Shown here: one piece after another, positions 56,979 to 64,000 of the stretch
Layout: each line of letters begins with the position of its first letter
Numbering within the stretch: position 1 is the first letter of the stretch
DNA from: Planctomycetota bacterium
Lineage (GTDB): Bacteria > Planctomycetota > Planctomycetia > Pirellulales > Lacipirellulaceae
Direction of reading: 5' to 3'
NCBI GenBank assembly: GCA_029259915.1
Contig: JAJDED010000004.1
Location: 62,001 to 126,000, forward strand
Length of the DNA stretch: 64,000 nucleotides
Notes under the pieces: model-generated
What the model saw: the letters and a program-made list of their open reading frames with translations, nothing else
Told to the model about the DNA's origin: nothing
Database searches by the model: none
Program-made: the position numbers and the translations under genes

Positions 56979-57109
56979 ATATTTACCACAGAGGCACGGA
57001 GGACACAGAGAACAGAACACTTATCTGCGCTGATCTGAAAATATTAGCGAAGATAAGTGCAGATAAGCGTTCTAAAAATTTCTTCTCTGTGCCCTCTGTG
57101 GTAAATATT
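56979..57109. terminator. Large palindrome, CACAGAG family (element E), between convergent genes
   Basis: AATATTTACCACAGAGG at 56979 onward pairs with CCTCTGTGGTAAATATT to 57109; the inner GATAAGTG/CACTTATC blocks also pair. It lies between arcC (plus) and ssnA (minus), so it could terminate both, and it shares ends with element A. Confidence 0.6.
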
Positions 57110-57127
57110 CTCAGACGGTGCGCGGAA

Positions 57128-58444
57128 TTACAAATTTACCATCCGCTGGTGCAGTTCTCTGGCGACTTCTACCGAATTGGCGCGTAGCGCAGTTTCGTCG
57201 CAACCGACGACTTGCGAATCCTTCAACCGCCAATGCCCGTCGATCATCACATGGCGAACAAACTCTGGCCCCATTGCAAAGAGAAGATGCCCGGCAAGGT
57301 TTTCAGCGGTCAACGGTGTCGCTGGGCGATAATCGGTCAGTACCAAATCGGCCGCGGCCTGCAGTTCGAGCAGGCCCAATTTTGCATTCAGGCAACGCGA
57401 AGCAAATCGCGCAGACTGACCTAGCATCTCCAAAGGCTTGCCGAACGATAGCGGCAACCCCGCGTCGTTGCTCTTGAACTGGGCGGTGCGCGCTTCGCGC
57501 CACATATCGGCGCCGATTCCGTCGGTTCCTAAGAGGGGTGGTTTCTCCAACCGCACCACTGGCGTGTAGCCGACGCCGTTGTTCATGTTCGAATTGGGAT
57601 TATGGGCCAATGTGAGTTTGTCACTGCGCTCGTTCAATAGGGCATAATCCTTCTCGGAAAGATGCGTACCGTGCGCTAGGATTGAGCCGGCCACGTCCAA
57701 AAGCCCATGTTGCTGAAATCGGTCCATAAGTCCACAGCCGAATTCTTGACGGGTGATTTGCTCGTCGACCGGATCTTCCGCCACGTGGATATGCACGCCC
57801 ACGCCGAGTTGCTGGGCCATATCGACACAGCCCGCCAACGATTCTTCTTTCAGCGTAAAACTGGCATGGGCGCCCACCATCGGGGCAAACTTGCCGTCGT
57901 TTTTCGCCTGGCATTCGTAGGCAAAACGCTCGTTTTCCGACAAGCCCTGGCGGCTTTCATCGTCGGTGTTGCGGTTGGTCGTTTCGTAACACAACACGGC
58001 CCGACATCCAACGTCGGCAATGCCATCGGCCAACACCGTGAGACTTCCCTCGATCGCGGTAGGCGAGGCATGGTGGTCGACAAGCGTAGTCGTTCCGCAC
58101 CGCAAAGCAGCGAGCGCGCCAATTTGGCCGCTTACCCGCACACTTTCCAACGAGTGCGCCCGATCGAGCCGCCACCAAACGAACTGCAGTATCTCGTGAA
58201 AATTCTGCGGCGTTCGCGGCGGGGCGGGCATGCCTGCCGCCAAAGCTGAATAAAGATGCGTGTGGCCATTCACCAGCCCCGGCATCAGCACGGCACCGTC
58301 GCAATCGACAATTTCGTCGCCCTCAACGGCAACAACCCGCGGCCCCAGTTCAGCAATCACACCCGCTTCTTCCCGCAAATGCCCTGTTTGCACCGTAGGC
58401 GGATCAAGTTGAACTAACAATGCGTTGCGAAAAAAAGTTCCCAT
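57128..58444 (-). CDS. ssnA: SsnA-type amidohydrolase
   Basis: 438 residues from ATG 58444; the longer in-frame start at 58531 lies inside the preceding gene. Metal-binding motifs are NGHTHLYSAL, HVAEDPVDEQ and GTDGIGADMW, the order seen in aminohydrolases. The SsnA family is tied to selenium-dependent Mo hydroxylase loci. Its ATG overlaps the preceding stop by one base (TAATG), so the two genes are co-translated. Confidence 0.83.
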   Translation of the reverse strand: MGTFFRNALLVQLDPPTVQTGHLREEAGVIAELGPRVVAVEGDEIVDCDGAVLMPGLVNGHTHLYSALAAGMPAPPRTPQNFHEILQFVWWRLDRAHSLESVRVSGQIGALAALRCGTTTLVDHHASPTAIEGSLTVLADGIADVGCRAVLCYETTNRNTDDESRQGLSENERFAYECQAKNDGKFAPMVGAHASFTLKEESLAGCVDMAQQLGVGVHIHVAEDPVDEQITRQEFGCGLMDRFQQHGLLDVAGSILAHGTHLSEKDYALLNERSDKLTLAHNPNSNMNNGVGYTPVVRLEKPPLLGTDGIGADMWREARTAQFKSNDAGLPLSFGKPLEMLGQSARFASRCLNAKLGLLELQAAADLVLTDYRPATPLTAENLAGHLLFAMGPEFVRHVMIDGHWRLKDSQVVGCDETALRANSVEVARELHQRMVNL

Positions 58445-59895
58445 TACAGCAAGTCCATCACTCCCGTGCGCTCGTTGAATGCTTCGATTTGGCGATCCCA
58501 CTCCGGCGCCTGCGCAAAAGTGCGTTCCCAAAATTCAGGCTGCCACAGCTCTCGTAATTCCTCCACATCGCGGCCTTGTTGCTCGACCCACGTAAAGTAT
58601 TTGAAATTGTGCAGCATTTTGCGATCGTGATACGTGAGTTCACGGAAATAGTCTGTCGAAATCCCGTCAAGATACCGGGCCCTGGCGACTAGTGCGTCGT
58701 CGCGAGCAAAGGCCCCGTTCTCGGCGGCAAGTTCCTCCAGGCGGCTGGCGTACAAGTCAGCAGAGTCGGTGAGGCATGTGAAAATGACGTCTTGGCCAGT
58801 CATGTCGAAATGCTTTGCCGTTTTCACGGCAGCCACCAGGTTGCAAATGCCGGAGACACCCAGAAGTGGTAATTTGTCGACAAAATCTTTGGAAAGCGAA
58901 CGGCTTAGGGTTTCTTGTCCTACCGGGTCGTTGAACAATCGCAGCAAGGCCATGCATTGCTCGTCGTCGATTGCCGCGACGACATCGGTATTACGCACAT
59001 TGTGGATCCAGGGAACATGCTTGTCGCCGATGCCTTCGATCCGATGCCCTCCAAAGCCGAGTTGGTAGAGCGTCGGGCATTGGAGCGCTTCGGTCGCGAC
59101 GATACGCACTTGTGGATGCGCCACGCGCAGTCGGTCGCCCGCGGCAATCGTGCCGGCGCTGCCGGTGGCCGATACGTAACCCGCCAACCGATGCCCGTCA
59201 GGCAAACTGGCAAAGATCTCTTCGATAATCGAGCCGGTTACGTGATAATGCCAAACCGAATTGCCGAATTCCTCAAACTGATTGAAAATGATGCACTCGG
59301 GCCGGGTGCGGCGAATTTCCCAACATTTGTCGTAGATTTCTTTCACATTCGATTCGCACCCGGGAGTGGCGATCACTTCTGCGCCGATCTCTTCCAGCCA
59401 TTGAAACCGTTCGCGGCTCATTTCTTCCGGCAAGATTGCCACGGCTGTACAGCCGACCAATGCGGAGTCGAATGCACCGCCACGGCAGAAGTTTCCCGTG
59501 CTAGGCCACACGGCTTTGTGCGTAGTGGGATCAAATTGCCCGCTGACCAATTTTGGAACCAAGCAACCGAACGCGGCACCTACTTTGTGTGCTCCGGTAG
59601 GAAAATACTTGCCGACCAAGCCGATAATTCGCGCATCGACGCCGGTAAGCTCCGAGGGGAACTCGATCCAATTGCCGTCGCCAAACAGGCCGCCTTGTTC
59701 CACCGGTTCGTTCTTCCAGGAGATTCGGAACAGGTTCGCCGGATCGACGTCCCACAGGCCGATGGTTTTCAATCGATCTTTGATCTTCTGCGGGATGGCG
59801 TCCGGATTCTGCATCTGGGCGAAGGTTGGCAGTAGGATTTTCCGTTCACGGAATCGGGCTGCGGTTCGCTCCAATACACTTTCGTCGACTTGCAT
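58444..59895 (-). CDS. PLP-dependent fold-type II enzyme in the purine-type cluster
   Basis: 483 residues. The likely PLP lysine is in FPTGAHKVGAAFG, and the cofactor phosphate loop is near VSATGSAGTIAAG. The N-terminal region differs from classic cysteine synthase. The enzyme probably performs beta-elimination or replacement on an amino acid. In many related gene sets YgeX (diaminopropionate ammonia-lyase) takes this role; the sequence here is longer and does not carry the YgeX N-terminal motif, so it may be a functional stand-in. It is co-translated with ssnA. Confidence 0.75.
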   Translation of the reverse strand: MQVDESVLERTAARFRERKILLPTFAQMQNPDAIPQKIKDRLKTIGLWDVDPANLFRISWKNEPVEQGGLFGDGNWIEFPSELTGVDARIIGLVGKYFPTGAHKVGAAFGCLVPKLVSGQFDPTTHKAVWPSTGNFCRGGAFDSALVGCTAVAILPEEMSRERFQWLEEIGAEVIATPGCESNVKEIYDKCWEIRRTRPECIIFNQFEEFGNSVWHYHVTGSIIEEIFASLPDGHRLAGYVSATGSAGTIAAGDRLRVAHPQVRIVATEALQCPTLYQLGFGGHRIEGIGDKHVPWIHNVRNTDVVAAIDDEQCMALLRLFNDPVGQETLSRSLSKDFVDKLPLLGVSGICNLVAAVKTAKHFDMTGQDVIFTCLTDSADLYASRLEELAAENGAFARDDALVARARYLDGISTDYFRELTYHDRKMLHNFKYFTWVEQQGRDVEELRELWQPEFWERTFAQAPEWDRQIEAFNERTGVMDLL

Positions 59896-59927
59896 GTTAC
59901 TGGTCTCTTGGTTGATTGACTCGAAAC

Positions 59928-60066
59928 AAAAACCGCCAAGGACGCCAAGAGCGCCAAGGGAATTTTTTCATCCAACAAAACAGGGCAATGTCAGGTGCCG
60001 CACCTGACCTACAATTTCTTAGTCTTTCTTAGTCTTTCTTGGCGTCCTTGGCGATCTTGGCGGTTT
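59928..60066. repeat. Large palindrome, GCCAAGGACGCC family (element G)
   Basis: Left AAACCGCCAAGGACGCCAAG from 59928; right TTGGCGTCCTTGGCGATC and TTGGCGGTTT ending 60066. Inner TCAGGTG/CACCTGA is a small perfect stem, and TCTTAGTCTT repeats occur near the right arm. It lies between the two PLP enzyme genes. Confidence 0.8.
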
Positions 60067-60090
60067 AATTCTTTTACCTATAAGGGTTGG

Positions 60091-61350
60091 TTACGTTTCC
60101 AAAGCCGCTGCTACAGCATCCACTGTCGGTGGGATGCGAATTGGTTGGCCCGCTGCACGCATGGCGCTGCGTGTATCTTTTAATCCGCTGCCAGTGATCA
60201 TCGCCAAGACGCGGTCCTGGGTACCGACAATGTTCGCTTCCTTCGCCGCGACGACTCCCGCGAGCGCCGCCGCCGCTGCCGGTTCGGCAAACACACCGTG
60301 GCCTCCTGCCAATCGCATCGCGGCTTCTATCTGTTCGTCAGAAACACAAACCAGTTCGCCCTCGGCAGCGCGCAAAGCTTGAACCGCCTTTCGCCAATTG
60401 CGAGGAACTGCCACGTCGATACTGTCGGCCATGGTTGTGCCATCGCCCGGTTTTGGTAATTGATCATGTTCCAAAGCGTATTTGATCGGCGCCACTTCCG
60501 CCGCTTGTACTCCCAACAGCCTGGGAAGACGATCGATGACGCCCAGCGCGTGCATTTCGACCAAACCTTTCCACACCCCGGCAATAGTGCAACCATCGCC
60601 CACGCTCACTGCCACCCAATCGGGGACTCCGCCGAAATCCGAAGACCGTTCGGCAATTTCCAGCCCACCCGTTTTCTTTCCTTCGACCAAAACTGGATTG
60701 ATCGCACAGTTGCGATTATACCAACCGAACTGATCGCAAGCGGTGCTGCACAACTGGTAGGCTTCGTCGTAGGTTCCTTCGACAACAAACACGGTCGCAC
60801 CATAAACGAGCAATTGGGCAAGCTTCGGCTCGGGAGCCGTTTGCGGCACAAATATCTTGGCTGGGATTCCCGCCAGCGCTGCATGGCAAGCAAGGCTCGT
60901 GGCGGCATTGCCTGTCGAGGCGCAAGCAATCGTTTTTGCGCCACACTGCATGGCGTGGACCACTCCCACCGAACTGGCGCGATCTTTGAAAGAAGCGGAA
61001 GGGTTTCGGCCTTCGTCTTTTAGCAACAATTGTTTTAGTCCAAGTTGGGCGGCTAATCGATCGACATTGACCACTGGGGTCCAACCCACCTGCCATTGCC
61101 AAGGTAGCCCTGAAGAAGCCAGCGGCAACAACTCCGCATAACGCCAATGATTGTGTGGCCGCTCGACAAGCGGACGGTCCGCCCAGGCGGCTCGCACCGC
61201 TTCAAAATCGTAATGAATGTCGAGAATCCCATCCTCGTTGCCGCAGACCTCGCAGGTCATCCAGTTTTGTGCGGGCGCACCGTCGCTGCGTACTTTCCGC
61301 AAAGCATTGCACGTAACACATTTCAGCTCGGTAACCAAAGACGTAATCAC
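60091..61350 (-). CDS. Threonine-synthase-like PLP enzyme
   Basis: 419 residues from GTG 61350. An N-terminal zinc-ribbon-type region (CVTCNALRK, CEVCGNEDG) precedes the fold-type II core: PLP lysine in NPSASFKDRASSVG, phosphate loop near SVGDGCTIAG, and GGHGVFAEPAAAAAL. It may be a threonine synthase (ThrC) or a relative acting on 2,3-diaminopropionate or another substrate in the cluster. It is divergent from the ygfK-like gene. Substrate is not decided. Confidence 0.75.
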   Translation of the reverse strand: MITSLVTELKCVTCNALRKVRSDGAPAQNWMTCEVCGNEDGILDIHYDFEAVRAAWADRPLVERPHNHWRYAELLPLASSGLPWQWQVGWTPVVNVDRLAAQLGLKQLLLKDEGRNPSASFKDRASSVGVVHAMQCGAKTIACASTGNAATSLACHAALAGIPAKIFVPQTAPEPKLAQLLVYGATVFVVEGTYDEAYQLCSTACDQFGWYNRNCAINPVLVEGKKTGGLEIAERSSDFGGVPDWVAVSVGDGCTIAGVWKGLVEMHALGVIDRLPRLLGVQAAEVAPIKYALEHDQLPKPGDGTTMADSIDVAVPRNWRKAVQALRAAEGELVCVSDEQIEAAMRLAGGHGVFAEPAAAAALAGVVAAKEANIVGTQDRVLAMITGSGLKDTRSAMRAAGQPIRIPPTVDAVAAALET

Positions 61351-61568
61351 AGTAAAAAGTTCTCCCTGAACTTTGAATCTAGCCCAAGCAACATAGCCAA
61401 GCTAGAGCCAAGGGGCATGTGGTGTTAGAATTGCGGAGAGTCCTTATAACGTACGAACAAAACCAAAGGGATCGTTCCAATTCATCCGTGAATGCTGTGA
61501 TTTCCTAATATTGCTTAGACGACATAAAAATTCGCTTTTCCGCTTACGCCCTTTTCAAAGCATTTAGC

Positions 61569-63599
61569 ATGGTCGATCTCTTCTGCACTCCCTTTGTCGA
61601 GTTAATCGACCGCATGCGGTTGGAAAACCGACAACAGCAAAGCATTTTCGATCTGCCGGAGCGCAAGTGGTTCAAGCCTGGAGCCGCCGGCAACGCGCCG
61701 GACCTCACGGTCAAGTTTCATGATCAGGTTGCCGGCTCTCCGGTCGGCCCCGCCTCAGGACCGCAAACACAGATGGCCCAGAATCTGGTGCTGTCGTGGC
61801 TGGCCGGGGCGCGGATTCTGGAACTGAAAACTGTGCAAATCAACGACCAACTAGAAATTGGACGCCCCTGCATCGACGCCACCAACGTCGGTTACAACAT
61901 CGAATGGTCTCAAGAACTGCGCGTCGAACAATCGCTCGACCAATACGTGCAAGGGGCGATGCTGATCCACATGCTTCGGCACGCACCCGAAGAGTTTGGC
62001 ATTGCTCCTTCTGAAGTCGAACCACACGGCACCTGGGACGAAACGATTTACGACATGTCGATTGGTTACGACCTGACTGGAATCCAATCGGAAAAAGTTT
62101 GCGGCTTTATTCGTGGAATGATCGATGCCACGGCGAGTGTCGAACGTCTGCGCGATCAGATCCCGCAACGACTCAAACGGCTCCGCGAGTTGGAGTATCC
62201 CACCGCTCTGAGTCGCGGAATTACGCTTTCCACTTTTCATGGATGTCCGGCTGACGAGATCGAGCGCATTTGTGAATTCTTGCTCACGGAAATTGGCGTC
62301 CATGTCATTGTGAAAATGAATCCGCCTATGCTTGGCAAAGATCGCCTCGAGCACCTGCTGCACGAGGTGATGGGCTATACGGAAATCACGGTCAACCCCG
62401 CCGCTTACACGAGCGGCTTGTTGTTCGACGAATCGATTGCCATGTGCCGTCGTCTCTCGGAGCTTGCAAATTCGCACAAATTAGGATTCGGTGCCAAATT
62501 TTCCAACACTCTAGAAGTGACCAATCATCGCGATTTCTTCTCCAAAGAAGAAAAGGTGATGTACCTCTCGGGACTTCCGCTGCATGTAATTACGCTGACC
62601 CTGGCCAACGAGTTTCGCCAGCAGATGGGCGCCGAGATGCCGATCACGTTTTCTGCGGGGGTCGACCGTAAAAACTTCGTCAACATGGTCGCCTGCGGAT
62701 TTACGCCCATCACCACCTGTACTGACCTACTGAAAGTGGGCGGATACGGTCGTTTGCCGCCGTATCTCAAAGAATTGAATACCGCGATGGAAATAGTCGG
62801 GGCGAAGACGATCGACGACTTCATCCTCGATTGTCACGGCCACCGAGAACAAGCGGGCGACGACGCCGTCGCGGCGGGACTGCTCAACACCCCTTTGGTG
62901 GTCCACCAAACGCAAGCCGATTCTCGCTACTACGCCCCGCAGAATCGAGGCGTGCCGAAGAAGATTGGTTCGCATCTGGTTACCTTCGACTGCATTACTT
63001 GCGACAAGTGCATTCCTGTTTGTCCAAACGACGCCAACTTTGCGTATCATACGGGCGAAATTCAATTGGGTTACCAAGATCTGGAAATCCAGCCGGATGG
63101 TTCGCTACTCCCGGTGGGGAACGAGCAAGTTTTCAAGCTGGAGCATCGCGAGCAAATCGCCAACTTTGCCGATTACTGCAACCACTGCGGCAACTGCGAT
63201 ACTTTTTGTCCCGAGTACGATGGCCCCTATTTGATGAAACCAAGCTTCTTTGGCAGCCGGCAGGCGTTTGATGACGGGGCACCCCACGATGGCTTCCTCG
63301 TGGAGGGGCAACTCGGGAATTTAACGCTTACAGCCCGCATCGATGGTCAACTTTACCGATTGGAGCAACTCCCAGGCGGAGATTCGCGTTACGACGACGG
63401 CACGGTCGTCCTACGTGGCAACGGCTCGGGGCAGTTTGCGCTCGATGATGCCGCACCTCGTCCAAAAGCACCCCATCGGATGGATATGGGCCGTTTCTAT
63501 GCGTTGGCAACCTTGTTACGAGGTATTGCCGACCCGGAGCGTATCCACTCCGTAAACGCCCGGCTGTTGGCCCAGGGCGAGTCGGGGCAGACCGGCTAA
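61569..63599 (+). CDS. ygfK: YgfK-like Fe-S oxidoreductase, short form
   Basis: 676 residues. An N-terminal dihydroorotate-dehydrogenase-like barrel (GSPVGPASGPQTQMAQN, TLSTFHGCPADEIERI, ITTCTDLLKVGGYGR) is typical of YgfK. It is followed directly by 4Fe-4S motifs CITCDKCIPVCPNDAN and CNHCGNCDTFCPEY. E. coli YgfK has about 1030 residues and carries a GltD-like FAD/NADPH domain between the two parts; that domain is missing here. It may take electrons from another donor. The family was once called a selenate reductase subunit, but the link to purine breakdown is more likely. Confidence 0.82.
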   Translation: MVDLFCTPFVELIDRMRLENRQQQSIFDLPERKWFKPGAAGNAPDLTVKFHDQVAGSPVGPASGPQTQMAQNLVLSWLAGARILELKTVQINDQLEIGRPCIDATNVGYNIEWSQELRVEQSLDQYVQGAMLIHMLRHAPEEFGIAPSEVEPHGTWDETIYDMSIGYDLTGIQSEKVCGFIRGMIDATASVERLRDQIPQRLKRLRELEYPTALSRGITLSTFHGCPADEIERICEFLLTEIGVHVIVKMNPPMLGKDRLEHLLHEVMGYTEITVNPAAYTSGLLFDESIAMCRRLSELANSHKLGFGAKFSNTLEVTNHRDFFSKEEKVMYLSGLPLHVITLTLANEFRQQMGAEMPITFSAGVDRKNFVNMVACGFTPITTCTDLLKVGGYGRLPPYLKELNTAMEIVGAKTIDDFILDCHGHREQAGDDAVAAGLLNTPLVVHQTQADSRYYAPQNRGVPKKIGSHLVTFDCITCDKCIPVCPNDANFAYHTGEIQLGYQDLEIQPDGSLLPVGNEQVFKLEHREQIANFADYCNHCGNCDTFCPEYDGPYLMKPSFFGSRQAFDDGAPHDGFLVEGQLGNLTLTARIDGQLYRLEQLPGGDSRYDDGTVVLRGNGSGQFALDDAAPRPKAPHRMDMGRFYALATLLRGIADPERIHSVNARLLAQGESGQTG

Positions 63600-63796
63600 G
63601 CGCCTTTATCGGCTAGCCGCTTGCGACTTTGCGGAGGTTTGCAGTCAGCCTGGAATTCCAAGATTGCTGGGCTTGAAATTCCCGGGAAATCAGGGAGAAT
63701 TGAGGGTTTGCAGATTCCCTTTTGCTTTGAACGTGGCGGTGCGGGTTCGGTGTCTCGACTCGTTTGGTAGCCACCTGATGGATTTACGAGGTAACT

Positions 63797-64000
63797 ATGT
63801 CGGAAGTGCTAGAAGTAGCTGAGCGCGAGTCTCGCGGCAAACTGCGAAACCGTCGTATGCGTCTTGGCGGGCAATTGCCAGCAATACTCTATGGTCACGG
63901 AAAAGACCCTTTGAGCTTGGCCATTCCCACCGAGCAACTTGATGCCACATTGCGACACGGTGCACAGGTGGTTCAACTCAAGGGCGCAGCCGATGGGCAA
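63797..64000 (+). CDS. rplY: Ribosomal protein L25/Ctc, N-terminal part
   Basis: 68 codons to the window edge. The N-terminus SEVLEVAERESRGKLRNRRMRLGGQLPAILYGHGKDPLSLAI is the 5S-rRNA-binding domain of L25/Ctc. The gene runs off the end, so the C-terminal domain of the long form is not seen. Ribosome site CGAGG lies just before the ATG. Confidence 0.85.
   Translation, partial: MSEVLEVAERESRGKLRNRRMRLGGQLPAILYGHGKDPLSLAIPTEQLDATLRHGAQVVQLKGAADGQ

Noticed and set aside
49629-60066. Palindromes as insertion sequences or a CRISPR array
   Set aside because: They have no transposase frame, and copies are far apart with unrelated flanks, not regularly spaced spacers.

Overview
The window is a stretch of chromosome from a Gram-negative bacterium that looks like a planctomycete, most likely of the Pirellulales type. 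This rests on a DUF1559 prepilin-like protein, PEP-CTERM proteins, a DUF1080 protein, a transmembrane Ser/Thr kinase, lipid A genes, and many large intergenic palindromes. No rRNA, phage, transposase or CRISPR was seen. One tRNA (Leu, CAA) is present.

Layout. 1-3882: cytochrome c maturation operon (ccmF end, ccmA, ccmB, ccmC, an unlisted 50-residue ccmD-like gene, a secreted/membrane protein). 4042-6148: NarL-type two-component pair. 6321-8825: two PEP-CTERM proteins each with one CxxCH motif, then a sigma-54 activator. 9072-11698: hemG and a radical SAM/SPASM gene. 11829-11912: tRNA-Leu. 12149-23543: housekeeping genes (dacB, DUF4954 beta-helix protein, a citrate/homocitrate-synthase-like enzyme, acyl carrier protein, nagB, aldo-keto reductase, hemL, Ser/Thr kinase). 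23904-27504: lipid A operon skp-lpxC-lpxA plus a Gfo/Idh/MocA gene. 27579-35402 (minus strand): an unusual cell-surface cluster with a GT2-MauE-DUF1573 triple fusion, a Cys-rich secreted peptide, a GT39 transferase, a DUF1559 protein and an ABC permease. 35879-49608: secreted proteins of unknown function, an LplT-PlsC-acyl-ligase fusion, a DUF1080 protein, a degenerate prepilin peptidase, and hemB broken by an in-frame amber codon.

49776-63599 holds a cluster matching the YgeW/YgeY/YgfK/SsnA/XdhD/MocA/carbamate kinase set known from bacteria with selenium-dependent molybdenum hydroxylases and recently linked to anaerobic purine and uric acid breakdown. Here it carries two PLP fold-II enzymes and a short YgfK without the GltD-like flavin domain; no YgeX or hydantoinase gene is seen. 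The window ends inside rplY (ribosomal protein L25/Ctc).

The most notable observations are the amber codon in hemB, the rearranged purine-type cluster and the large two-arm palindromes at most of its gene junctions, and the GT2-MauE-DUF1573/Cys-rich peptide locus as the best candidate for an undescribed system.
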